A stretch of DNA of 64,000 nucleotides from a virus, in IMG/VR virus record IMGVR_UViG_3300042564_005700, positions 1 to 64,000 of that record. One strand, given 5' to 3'. Below the pieces are notes generated by a model that saw only the letters and a program-made list of their open reading frames with translations, did no database searches and had not been told where the DNA came from. Each line of letters opens with the position of its first letter. Position 1 is the stretch's first letter. The translations under genes were made by a program, and so were the position numbers. Below are positions 15,477 to 23,089 of this stretch, in pieces.

Positions 15477-16209
15477 CTAAAATATTATCAATTTTTATAT
15501 CTCTTTGTAAAGACGTATATTGTTTAAATGCCTCAGAAGTTTCATCTTCAATTACAAAAAATAATTTAGAGTCATTTACATTATAATCAATATCATATTC
15601 TATGACAATTCTCGGAGCGAATGATCCAGGATAAGGTGTTTCATAAGCTTTCATTTCACCTACATTAAATTCAACTGCATTAAACAAACAAATTCTACCA
15701 TCATTAAATTTCATATATGGATCACTATAAACTTCAACACTACCTCCTAATTTACCATAACACTGAGGTTCACCTCCATTTTTCAAATCATGTGTTGTCA
15801 TATAAGGTGAGAAAGCCGAACTATCTTGTAATTCAGAGGCTATAAGTCCAGTAGTAATTAAGTTATTATAATTATCTCCAGTTAACAAACTTACTAATTG
15901 CTCAAGATATTTCCTACCATTCATTAATGAGCCATCAGGTCTTAAGTCTAAGTAATCAAATTTATGAGTAGTAAATAATCTCTTAGTGAGAGTTCTAATA
16001 ATACTATTTGAAATTTCATTTTTAATAGCATTAACTAGATGAGGTTCCATATCTATATTAAGATATTCATTTTTCATTTCTGATGTTAAAACGGGAACTG
16101 AAAACTTTTTAGTCTCAAAATTAGTAAGGTTTTTATTTTCGACCATCCAACGTTGAGAGGTAATAAAATCTCTTGTATTACTATTAAATAAATCTACTAT
16201 GCTATTCAT
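15460..16209 (-). CDS. Second diverged gp23-like capsid paralogue (249 aa)
   Basis: The C-terminal part mirrors the major capsid protein at 21258-23009: KLGGSVEVYSDPYMKFNDGR against GSIGDISIYVDPYMRYNDNR, then SFAPRIVIEYD against TFAPRMLLRSR near the C-terminus. It also keeps NLITTGLIASELQD against YLITNGGLAAALQD. At 249 aa it lacks most of the N-terminal arm and the domain inserts. A vertex protein like T4 gp24, or a minor capsid or decoration subunit, is possible. Its end overlaps the small 74-aa gene, which may be its partner. Confidence 0.65.
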   Translation of the reverse strand: MNSIVDLFNSNTRDFITSQRWMVENKNLTNFETKKFSVPVLTSEMKNEYLNIDMEPHLVNAIKNEISNSIIRTLTKRLFTTHKFDYLDLRPDGSLMNGRKYLEQLVSLLTGDNYNNLITTGLIASELQDSSAFSPYMTTHDLKNGGEPQCYGKLGGSVEVYSDPYMKFNDGRICLFNAVEFNVGEMKAYETPYPGSFAPRIVIEYDIDYNVNDSKLFFVIEDETSEAFKQYTSLQRDIKIDNILDGKSL

Positions 16210-16406
16210 ATCAGTTGAAATCTTCTTTGTCCATCCTCAGAAGTTGAGTTCCAAATATCTAATGGTCTAACATAAATAGAACCAAAGTTGATAGATTTAT
16301 AAACTACCAACTTTTCTCCTGTTTCTGTATGAGTGGCTAAAGTAATTACTTCGTAAGTACCTCCTTTATAATGTTTATATCTCTGTCTCGGTAGTGGATA
16401 CTCCAT
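16206..16406 (-). CDS. DUF1653 protein (66 aa)
   Basis: RQRYKHYKGGTYEVITLATH, TGEKLVVYKS and VRPLDIW are the hallmark elements of DUF1653, a small SH3-like bacterial and phage domain of unknown function. The start lies inside the end of the Dam-like gene (31-bp overlap), and its stop overlaps the next gene start. It is one link in a tightly packed minus-strand operon. Confidence 0.75.
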   Translation of the reverse strand: MEYPLPRQRYKHYKGGTYEVITLATHTETGEKLVVYKSINFGSIYVRPLDIWNSTSEDGQRRFQLI

Positions 16407-17358
16407 GATTGATGTTTAATTTTTTACCAGTAGTTGGGTCATAATTCATAATTAGTAACTCAACTCCTTTTTCTTGTTCTTTTTTAGTATCTGAGTTATT
16501 CCCACCTTGAGCAGAACTTCTAAATACTTCTTTCTCAGTCCAAATATATTGGTCTCTTGGTAACAATTCTTCTAATAAAGGAAAATAGTAATAAGATAAT
16601 GACCAACGAGATTTTGAATTTTTAATTAGATCCAATAGTCTTCTATGAGAAGCTGGTCCAAATACTCCTTCTTTATCAGCTCCATACCAAGATAATCTTT
16701 TAGCATCATCATCACCATTTACATCTGGTCTGTGATATGGTGGATCTAAATACAAGTAAGTATCTTCTGAGTCATATTTATTAATAAGTTCTTCAAAATC
16801 AACATTATTGAACTCTTTAATAGATTTTAACTTTGCAGTGTATTTGTTCTTTTTTAATTTATCAATAAGAACTTCTAATTTCAAACGGTCTTTATCTTTT
16901 TTATAACCATTAAAACCAGCACCACGAGGATAAACTGAGTTATGAGCTGAAGTGATTAAGAAAGCATAAATAGAAGCTTTTTTGAAGTCACCTATTTCAA
17001 AATCCATATTATCTAGGAATTCATTCTTAATATATTTCTTATAAATTTCTTTATAGAAGTCCCATTTCTTTAATGGTTCTGTTTCATCTGTATGAAGTAA
17101 AGTTTTTTTCAAAGCCTCTAAATACTTAACAAATGTTTCAGGCTCAGAACAACACTTATATAGATTCGCCTGGTGACGATTTTTATCATTATAGATAACT
17201 ACATCAAACTTTAAGTTTGGGTCGTCCATATATGTTCCCATGGCTCCAGAGAATGGTTCTAAATAGGTTTTTATACTTCCATCTTTAGGAATTTTTGAAT
17301 TTATGAATTCAATGAAAACATTTGAGGATTTACCTCCAAAATAGCTTATTACACTCAT
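16375..17358 (-). CDS. D12-class (Dam-type) DNA adenine methyltransferase (327 aa)
   Basis: The N-terminal SAM-binding motif is YLEPFSGAMGTY (~residues 31-42), with ISYFGGKSS before it. The catalytic motif is TYLYLDPPYHRPD (DPPY). These are the diagnostic features of N6-adenine methylases of the D12 class, and the length fits. The target site is unknown. It probably protects phage DNA from restriction or marks it for packaging or replication. It lies directly downstream of the NADAR gene (2-bp gap). Confidence 0.8.
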   Translation of the reverse strand: MSVISYFGGKSSNVFIEFINSKIPKDGSIKTYLEPFSGAMGTYMDDPNLKFDVVIYNDKNRHQANLYKCCSEPETFVKYLEALKKTLLHTDETEPLKKWDFYKEIYKKYIKNEFLDNMDFEIGDFKKASIYAFLITSAHNSVYPRGAGFNGYKKDKDRLKLEVLIDKLKKNKYTAKLKSIKEFNNVDFEELINKYDSEDTYLYLDPPYHRPDVNGDDDAKRLSWYGADKEGVFGPASHRRLLDLIKNSKSRWSLSYYYFPLLEELLPRDQYIWTEKEVFRSSAQGGNNSDTKKEQEKGVELLIMNYDPTTGKKLNINHGVSTTETEI

Positions 17359-17360
17359 TA

Positions 17361-17864
17361 TTAATCTAATTTATTTTTATCTTTTATTATATCTTCGATT
17401 GAAGGTTTTTGATTTGCTAATTTTAATTCTTCTCTAACATCCATTAGAATTTTACCAAGATGATTTTCACCTTTACCATTACAAACTCCCCAGAAATAAT
17501 CATGCCACCAGTTACCCTCAATAAGTTCATGATCATCAGTATCAATTAATAATTGAGCCAATTCTTCATTTTTAAACTTCTCGCGAACACCCCAGTTCAT
17601 TACTTCTAATTTCTTTTCATCCCAATTACTTCGTAGTTTTACTTTAGAACCTATTCTTTTAACTTCAGCAGGATTTGAAATTTTAGCAATCATTTCTCTG
17701 AAATCACCAGGAGTGAAATAAGTACCATTTATTAATTGCTGATCATTAACTTTCATTGCGACATAAAAGTTTTCAACGGATGGGTATGTAATACCTTGGT
17801 GTTCTATCTTACAAGGATAGAAATTGGATAAGAATCTCCAACGACCTTCAAATTTATCAATCAT
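17361..17864 (-). CDS. NADAR-domain protein (YbiA-like N-glycosidase fold)
   Basis: This 167-aa protein has FLSNFYPCKIEHQGITYPSV followed by ENFYVAMK, the core of the NADAR/YbiA family, and the C-terminal GENHLGKILMDVREEL. NADAR proteins act on ADP-ribose-linked compounds. Some remove ADP-ribose from DNA and act as antitoxins to DarT-like enzymes. In a phage this may counter an ADP-ribosylating defence, or reverse modification by a phage ADP-ribosyltransferase. Both roles are inferences from the family. Confidence 0.75.
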   Translation of the reverse strand: MIDKFEGRWRFLSNFYPCKIEHQGITYPSVENFYVAMKVNDQQLINGTYFTPGDFREMIAKISNPAEVKRIGSKVKLRSNWDEKKLEVMNWGVREKFKNEELAQLLIDTDDHELIEGNWWHDYFWGVCNGKGENHLGKILMDVREELKLANQKPSIEDIIKDKNKLD

Positions 17865-17893
17865 AGATATTATATAATTAGATTAAACAAAGT

Positions 17894-18220
17894 TTACCAA
17901 TACCAAGGTGCATCTTTGTAGTTATCTTCAAAGATATAATTCTCATCACCTTTCATGATTCTATGTACTACTTGTTTAGATTTGGCTCTTTGTGAACGAT
18001 TAAGCATATTTCTATACCACCAAGGTGCGCTATTAAAATATCCATTATATTCATTATGGAATTTTTGACGAAGCCTTTCGTTAATTTCACAAAGACGTGA
18101 ATTTTGAGGACGACTCCATTTAGGGTATCTTGGTGTAGAATCGTATATATAATCATGCTCTTTTTTAAGAGAAATATATTCTTTTTCTCTTAACCAGTGT
18201 TTGTTTGTGTGTTTTGACAT
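17894..18220 (-). CDS. Hypothetical protein, Trp/Tyr-rich (108 aa)
   Basis: A basic, aromatic-rich protein starting MSKHTNKHWLREKEYISLKK, with PRYPKWSRPQNSRLCEINER, NSAPWWYRNML and a C-terminal DAPWYW. No family is recognised. It is the first intact gene of the minus-strand operon that continues through NADAR and Dam. The likely promoter is at 18344-18351, with an RNA-ligase-like remnant between. Confidence 0.5.
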   Translation of the reverse strand: MSKHTNKHWLREKEYISLKKEHDYIYDSTPRYPKWSRPQNSRLCEINERLRQKFHNEYNGYFNSAPWWYRNMLNRSQRAKSKQVVHRIMKGDENYIFEDNYKDAPWYW

Positions 18221-18244
18221 ATGTATAAGTTATTTTTTAAATAC

Positions 18245-18339
18245 TTACATGTCAATTCTATCTCTTAATTTTTTCATATTCCTAATTTTGTAGACCCAGG
18301 TGACCAAGGCAAATGATATGTTCTGTTATACTTACTCAT
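18245..18339 (-). pseudogene. Remnant of an RNA ligase 5' end
   Basis: An ATG at 18339 opens a 21-codon frame, MSKYNRTYHLPWSPGSTKLG, that stops at 18274. A second 10-codon frame (MKKLRDRIDM) overlaps it. The HLPWSPG stretch looks like the start of phage and bacterial RNA ligases, but everything after it is lost. It directly follows a host-type promoter. It could be a decayed ligase gene or a short regulatory leader peptide. Confidence 0.4.
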
Positions 18340-18343
18340 TTTA

Positions 18344-18351
18344 CAAATATA
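18344..18351 (-). promoter_or_regulatory. Host-type -7 element TATATTTG
   Basis: The minus strand reads TATATTTG, matching TAnnTTTG, 4 nt upstream of the ATG at 18339. No clear -33 TTTG is visible, because the upstream region is the U-tract of the tmRNA terminator. It may drive the operon from 18339 down to 15252. Confidence 0.45.
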
Positions 18352-18368
18352 TATAATTTTCTCATAAT

Positions 18369-18406
18369 AAAAAAAGACCTCACTCCCATTTCAGGAAGTG
18401 AGGTCT
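18369..18406 (-). terminator. Strong rho-independent terminator of the tmRNA-like gene
   Basis: On the minus strand AGACCTCACT pairs with AGTGAGGTCT, with further TCC/GGG pairing across a short loop, followed by seven T. It has no T-run of similar length in the other direction, so it is oriented to end the tmRNA-like transcript. Confidence 0.85.
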
Positions 18407-18431
18407 AAAAAATCGATATTACTATCGAACT

Positions 18432-18815
18432 TGTGGAGATGACGTTGTACTGCCCAACGTGTCTTTTTCAGTTACTAATAATTACTCATTCACAGGCTTA
18501 GAAAGTTTTTCTTAACTTACAAACTATTTACTTGATTTTGAAAGACTCTAACAAGTAAAAACAATAAATCTCACCTTTTTTAACCCCGTGTGAATCGGGA
18601 TGGAGAATTTTTTGATAACAACTATTGTTTAGACAGTTGCTAGATCTTCTACAGAGATCATGTTGTTTTGTAGAGCCGCTACTAAATCTTCACGAGTTCC
18701 TACTTCATTTGTTTTGCCATTTACGACTTTGCCATCTAATTTATAAATCGGTCATTTGACAACCCGATACCTGCATAAATACCACCACTCTGCAAATCAA
18801 TTCTAAAACATCCCC
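18432..18815 (-). ncRNA. ssrA: Putative divergent tmRNA (ssrA) with an extended tag reading frame
   Basis: The 5' GGGGATG (18815-18809) pairs with CATCTCC (18441-18435) as a 7-bp acceptor stem. TGCAGG near the 5' end pairs with CCTGTG near the 3' end as a P2-like helix. An internal frame, GGC AAA ACA AAT GAA..., has no upstream ATG, GTG or TTG in frame. It resembles the Bacteroidota tag start Gly-Glu-Thr-Asn (GGC GAA ACT AAT) and runs 29 codons to ...VEDLATV-stop. The stop sits in the loop of a CAACT/AGTTG hairpin, as in helix P5 of known tmRNAs. Downstream, CCCG-ATTCACA-CGGG can form an H-type pseudoknot through UUCAC/GUGAG. Weak points are a T-arm loop (GGCAGTA) unlike UUCRANY and a 3' ACA instead of ACCA. 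Confidence 0.6.
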
Positions 18816-18841
18816 AAGTGTGTATATTTGTTACTATTCTA

Positions 18842-18873
18842 CAAATGTATATATAATATTCTAAAATAACAAA
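18842..18873 (-). promoter_or_regulatory. Bacteroidota-type promoter of the tmRNA-like gene
   Basis: The minus strand shows TTTG (18873-18870), a 20-nt spacer and TACATTTG (18849-18842). This is the same arrangement and spacing as for the Acb1-like gene. The expected start is ~20 nt before the GGGG 5' end, leaving a leader for RNase P removal. Confidence 0.65.
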
Positions 18874-18890
18874 AAGTTTAATAAATTTAA

Positions 18891-19397
18891 TTAAAAAGGT
18901 GTATTATCATCATCTAAACCATCACCATAATAAAAATTAAAAGTCAACATTGGTCTACCATCTTTAGCATACCAAATTTCAAATTCAGAATCATATTGTG
19001 CTAAGGTATCTCTTTTAAGTTTTTTAGCAACTTCAAATACTCTTATTACATCTCTTAATCTTTCCTTTTCATTCATAAAAGCAACAATAGAAATATCTAA
19101 ATCATCATTTGTTATCTCAACTTCAACTCCAGTATTTTTGAACATTAATCTAAGAAGATATAGTAAATGACCAAACTGACCATCATCTTCTGAATCATCA
19201 TCTTCATCGTCATCTTCATATGAATAGTCTTCTTCATCATCTGTTAGTTTCTTATAACCTTTATCATCATAAAATTCATCGTCATCATCATCGTCATCAC
19301 CATCTGTACTTGGATAATTAGGTCTTCCAAAAAGAGAGTCATCATCATCATCCCAACGACCTTCATTTACTATTTGTGTATACTTTTTAATTTTCAT
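18891..19397 (-). CDS. Asp-rich acidic protein with capsid-targeting-like N-terminus (168 aa)
   Basis: The protein starts MKIKKYTQIVNEGRW, which fits the shared N-terminal motif ending in VNE. Residues ~16-75 are extremely acidic, with runs of Asp interrupted by Tyr and Glu. The C-terminal ~90 residues form a compact domain (VEVEITNDDLDISIVAFMNE ... LTFNFYYGDG). Such acidity could mimic DNA or neutralise basic proteins inside the head. No family is recognised. Its start overlaps the stop of the zinc-peptidase gene by one base, so the two are coupled. Confidence 0.6.
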   Translation of the reverse strand: MKIKKYTQIVNEGRWDDDDDSLFGRPNYPSTDGDDDDDDDEFYDDKGYKKLTDDEEDYSYEDDDEDDDSEDDGQFGHLLYLLRLMFKNTGVEVEITNDDLDISIVAFMNEKERLRDVIRVFEVAKKLKRDTLAQYDSEFEIWYAKDGRPMLTFNFYYGDGLDDDNTPF

Positions 19398-20758
19398 TAT
19401 TTTAGTTCTATTTTTAGGTAAGTTTCATCAAAGAAAGCAGTATCTTCTATCTTATATTTCTTTAATATAACAGATAAAGATGTTAATGAATCATAAATTT
19501 CTTCAATAGCACCATCTTCTAAATCACATTGTAAAGAAACACCACCACCATCTTCACGGACAACTTTAACATCTATAGCAAATGCTGACTTTTTAAGTTC
19601 TGATATTAAACTACCATGTTTTCTTAAAACTTCTTCATCTAAACCAATTTTTCTAACAGTTGGAAGAGAATTCCAATCAACACCAATACTTGCCTTAGCA
19701 AGTTTTTCTAAATATGTAATATTTTGATACTCATCTGCAGTGTGTTCATGCATATATCCAACAGAAACATTAGTACATTCTGATATTTCTTCTAAAAATG
19801 ATGCTGAATCGGTATAAACACCTGTTGGATCTAAAGATAAATCCATACCTTGTTTATTATACTCTTTACAAAGAGCTGTTCCAAAATCATTCGAACAACA
19901 AACTCTACCTAATTGAGATGTTATAACTGAGTGATAGTTTCTTCTATCAAAAGAAACACATCTCTTAATATCTTTAAGATAATCAACCTCATCATAAACT
20001 GATGAAAGTAATCCAGAACCGATTCCACCTCTTTCTTCACCAATAAAGAAATAATAAAGACCTGGTACATTATGAGCCATCATATATAACATAACAGCCA
20101 CACCAGCTTTATCATCAGCTCCTAATATAGAATTACCATCGGTAATAATATATTCTTCACCTTTTTCTTCACTTGAATAAAGTTTTGTTATTTTTTGTTC
20201 TCTATCAGCAGTATCTAAGTGAGAAGTAAACATAGTTTGTGGTTTTGAATCTCCTATTATTTTATAATAGTTACCAACGATATCTTCTTCTAATTTTGGA
20301 AGAAATTGTAAAACTTCTTTTTCATAACGATTATCTGCAAAGTGAGGGTATGTTTTAGTAACTAATGAAAGGAAAGTGCTTCTTACATCTTTTGGATTGT
20401 ATTTAAAATCTTCAACTTTAATTAAATTACCATCAATTGGTTCACCAGCAGATAAAGAGTTATACATTCTAAGAAAATCATTAACATCGGAAGGACTTAA
20501 TAGACTTCTAAAGTAATATTTAATAAAATTTGATATAGGCATTGGTGTCACTTTACCATCAATAGTAACATCAAATGAATTTTTCTTTTTAGAAACACTA
20601 ACCGTTTCAATTCTTAATCCATTATGATATTTAGCAGATATTTCACCTAGCCAAAGTAGCTCAAATGCTACATAATTATTTGCATCTTCCAGTTCTTTAA
20701 GAATACTTTCTAACTCTTTTGTATAAGTAACTCTTACTGATTTTTTATCTTCTGCCAT
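19397..20758 (-). CDS. Second zinc metallopeptidase, M20/M28/M42-like, with extra N-terminal domain
   Basis: This 453-aa paralogue of the 2486-3571 gene shares H180/D182 in FTSHLDTAD, LGADDKAGV (D215/D216), IGEERGGIGSG (E241/E242), VSFDRR and a late His in YMHEHTADEYQ. It differs by ~120 extra N-terminal residues, with SNFIKYYFRSLLSPSDVNDF, of unknown function. A late-type promoter lies 21 bp upstream. It sits between head genes and an acidic putative head protein, so it may be a virion or maturation enzyme. The substrate is unknown. Confidence 0.75.
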   Translation of the reverse strand: MAEDKKSVRVTYTKELESILKELEDANNYVAFELLWLGEISAKYHNGLRIETVSVSKKKNSFDVTIDGKVTPMPISNFIKYYFRSLLSPSDVNDFLRMYNSLSAGEPIDGNLIKVEDFKYNPKDVRSTFLSLVTKTYPHFADNRYEKEVLQFLPKLEEDIVGNYYKIIGDSKPQTMFTSHLDTADREQKITKLYSSEEKGEEYIITDGNSILGADDKAGVAVMLYMMAHNVPGLYYFFIGEERGGIGSGLLSSVYDEVDYLKDIKRCVSFDRRNYHSVITSQLGRVCCSNDFGTALCKEYNKQGMDLSLDPTGVYTDSASFLEEISECTNVSVGYMHEHTADEYQNITYLEKLAKASIGVDWNSLPTVRKIGLDEEVLRKHGSLISELKKSAFAIDVKVVREDGGGVSLQCDLEDGAIEEIYDSLTSLSVILKKYKIEDTAFFDETYLKIELK

Positions 20759-20779
20759 TTATAAAAATATTTTTATTAT

Positions 20780-20791
20780 GTTATATATTAA
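20780..20791 (-). promoter_or_regulatory. Candidate late promoter TTAATATATAAC
   Basis: A minus-strand element ending 21 bp before the ATG at 20758. Confidence 0.5.
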
Positions 20792-20794
20792 TTA

Positions 20795-21184
20795 TTAAAC
20801 TTGAATTTCATAAGAATTTGTATAATCAACTTTAACTTGACCATCATTCATGTTTGGTTCTTTCTTAACAAACCTTCTTTGACAATAAACTACAGTAGCC
20901 TTACTATCTTTAGATGCTTTACTATTTTTCTTAGCCAATTCAGCTGCTTTTTTAATAACCGAATCAATAGGAAGATTTTCTCTAACTCTAATAACAACAT
21001 GAGAACCCGGAACACCTTTAACGTGCATCCAAATATCTTCTTTATCAGCTATATTAAATGTTAAGTGGTCATTAGATTTAGCATCTTTACCTACATAGAC
21101 AACAAATCCGTCTATATCTAATTTTTGTATATTAGGGAATTTATCTTTTTTACCCTCGAATAGTGAAAATTGTTTTATAATCAT
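20795..21184 (-). CDS. Standalone NFACT-R domain protein with capsid-targeting-like N-terminus (129 aa)
   Basis: Residues ~20-125 match the NFACT-R (DUF814) domain: FVVYVGKDAKSNDHLTF and DIWMHVKGVPGSHVVIR, followed by the helix with KKAAELAKKNSKASKDSK. This is the RNA- or ribosome-binding module at the end of RqcH/Rqc2/FbpA proteins, which act in ribosome-associated quality control. The NFACT-N part that carries tRNA and drives tailing is absent. The N-terminus MIIKQFSLFEGKKD resembles the shared targeting motif. It may bind stalled ribosomes or RNA. Injection with the genome is an inference. Confidence 0.8.
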   Translation of the reverse strand: MIIKQFSLFEGKKDKFPNIQKLDIDGFVVYVGKDAKSNDHLTFNIADKEDIWMHVKGVPGSHVVIRVRENLPIDSVIKKAAELAKKNSKASKDSKATVVYCQRRFVKKEPNMNDGQVKVDYTNSYEIQV

Positions 21185-21210
21185 ATACTATATATAAACT
21201 ATTTAAAACA

Positions 21211-21239
21211 AAAAAAGACCCAAGAAGGGTCTTTTTTTT
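21211..21239. terminator. Rho-independent terminator downstream of the capsid gene
   Basis: AAAGACCC, loop AAGAA, GGGTCTTT with flanking A/T tracts. It sits between the minus-strand capsid stop (21258) and the next minus-strand gene start (21184), so it ends capsid transcription. Confidence 0.8.
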
Positions 21240-21257
21240 AATATTTCAATCAAACTA

Positions 21258-23009
21258 TTAGTTCAATAACTGAGCAGCGTCAGTAACTGTAATAGTCATA
21301 AATTGTTTTTGTGGATACCAACCAACTTCAGTTACTGCGTATCTTGAACGTAACAACATTCTTGGTGCGAATGTAGCTTCAGAGATTACAGAAATAGACT
21401 GAGCCATTAAGTAAGGTACGAAAATGATACCTGGTTGGTCAGGGTTATTCTTACGACCTAATACGATTCTGTTATCGTTATATCTCATATATGGATCTAC
21501 ATAGATAGAGATGTCTCCGATTGAACCTACAGGGTATAATTGACCTTGTCCGTTTAATTTAGATTTAACTGGGTTAATTGTGTAACCAGCGATATCTTGA
21601 AGAGCTGCAGCTAAACCTCCGTTTGTGATAAGGTATTGAGCAGGTCCTACACGACCTTCAGTCGCGATATAGTTCGAAGCGTGAGCAATCTTAGTGATTA
21701 ACTTTCTTTGAACAGCGTGAGTTGTTTCACCACCAACATAACCTGATGTTTGATTAGCATAAGCTGTATTCAAGTCAAAGATTGTTGTTCCTGTACCAAC
21801 AGCACCACTAGATAATGGAGCACTAGCCGCGTTTAATGTACCCATTTCGAAGATTTTAGCAACGATTTGTTTAGAGATTGTTTGAGACAACTCATTAACA
21901 AGGATAGATTCCATTTTTTGAACGATATCCATACCTGTATTAGCTTTGATATCTTCAATTTCAGTTCTTCTAAGAGCTGAAGATACTTCGATAGTACCAA
22001 CTGCTACAGTTTTAGAAGAGATTTTTGGTCCGATAACACCAGCATATGAATCATCATCTGACTGACGAGACATTGGGTAAGAACCAGCAGCACCAGTACC
22101 AGCTGTCCAGTTTGCAGAGAAACCTGGGATATGGTCTTCTAAAGCAGATACCAATTCGATAGTTTTTGTTCCAGCAACAACATTACCCGTAATAGTAGAG
22201 TAAGTACCTACTTGAGTAATTTGGTCAATCATAGATTGAGTTGGGTTAAAAGTGTTTCTTGCTTGGTCAAATGCCCAAAGTGTAGATGTTCCACTTGCTA
22301 AAGCTGTAGCAGTATGAGCTGTGTTAGCTTGTCTGTAAGCTCTGAAGATTGGGAAACCATCGATACGAGAGAAACCTAAGAACTCAGCAGTACCTCTTTT
22401 ATCAGCATTTTCTTGACTAGTTACAGTAACTGTACCAGCGATAGCTGAAGAAGCATTAAGAGATATCCAAACTCTACCGTTTGCTAAACCACCTGTAGTT
22501 TCATTGATTGAATTAGTAGCTAAGAAAGCTCTAATTGATCTTTGAATAGATGCGTTTTCTGGACAATTTAATTTGAAAACTTGTGGTCTTTCATCAGCAC
22601 CATTAACTGAACGAACGTCATCATATTGAAAATCAATATAAAGTAAGTCGATTTTTGGACCTGGAGTTGGTTTAACAGCTACTAAATCTAAACCGATTGT
22701 TTGAGCTGCAATTTTCATTGCTACTGGTAACAAGTTTTGACCTACGTCTCCTGAACCAAGTGATCCACCGTTTCCGTTTCCAGACCAGTTACTACCTAGT
22801 AAAGAACCAGCTAATGAAGATGGTTGAGCAGCTGTAACAGCTCCCATACCTGCAACGTTAGAAGCGTTAACATACGCATTCTCGTTGATTGAGTGATATT
22901 CAGCCATTTCTGACATCCATTCAACTCTTTCAGCAGATACACCCATGTTTTCCAATACTGGAGTCCACTTCTTAACTGCTTTTTGTTTGTCTATTCTAAT
23001 GTGTGACAT
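21258..23009 (-). CDS. 23: Major capsid protein, T4 gp23-like (583 aa)
   Basis: The length and layout fit gp23. The N-terminus has a helical delta-like region (KKWTPVLENMGVSAERVEWM) ending at HSINE-NAYV (I41-N-E43), a likely prohead-protease cleavage site. It is followed by a Gly/Ser-rich linker and the HK97-fold body, with DLVAVKPTPGPKIDLLYIDF and, near the C-terminus, SIYVDPYMRYNDNRIVLG and TFAPRMLLRSRYA. Codon use is GC-richer than the flanks, as expected for a highly expressed gene. It is followed by a strong terminator and lies downstream of the protease-scaffold gene, in the T4 order 21-22-23. Confidence 0.93.
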   Translation of the reverse strand: MSHIRIDKQKAVKKWTPVLENMGVSAERVEWMSEMAEYHSINENAYVNASNVAGMGAVTAAQPSSLAGSLLGSNWSGNGNGGSLGSGDVGQNLLPVAMKIAAQTIGLDLVAVKPTPGPKIDLLYIDFQYDDVRSVNGADERPQVFKLNCPENASIQRSIRAFLATNSINETTGGLANGRVWISLNASSAIAGTVTVTSQENADKRGTAEFLGFSRIDGFPIFRAYRQANTAHTATALASGTSTLWAFDQARNTFNPTQSMIDQITQVGTYSTITGNVVAGTKTIELVSALEDHIPGFSANWTAGTGAAGSYPMSRQSDDDSYAGVIGPKISSKTVAVGTIEVSSALRRTEIEDIKANTGMDIVQKMESILVNELSQTISKQIVAKIFEMGTLNAASAPLSSGAVGTGTTIFDLNTAYANQTSGYVGGETTHAVQRKLITKIAHASNYIATEGRVGPAQYLITNGGLAAALQDIAGYTINPVKSKLNGQGQLYPVGSIGDISIYVDPYMRYNDNRIVLGRKNNPDQPGIIFVPYLMAQSISVISEATFAPRMLLRSRYAVTEVGWYPQKQFMTITVTDAAQLLN

Positions 23010-23089
23010 AATTTAATTTTTATTTTTTTTTGTTATCTATATATAACCCTTGTTTTATCTACTTTTCGGAGATGTGGATTTTTTATAGA

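Noticed and set aside
18660-18820. A conventional protein-coding gene in the tmRNA-like region
   Set aside because: The only good frame has an in-frame stop upstream and no ATG, GTG or TTG before the conserved Gly-Lys-Thr-Asn, and it lies inside a paired RNA structure with its own promoter and terminator.
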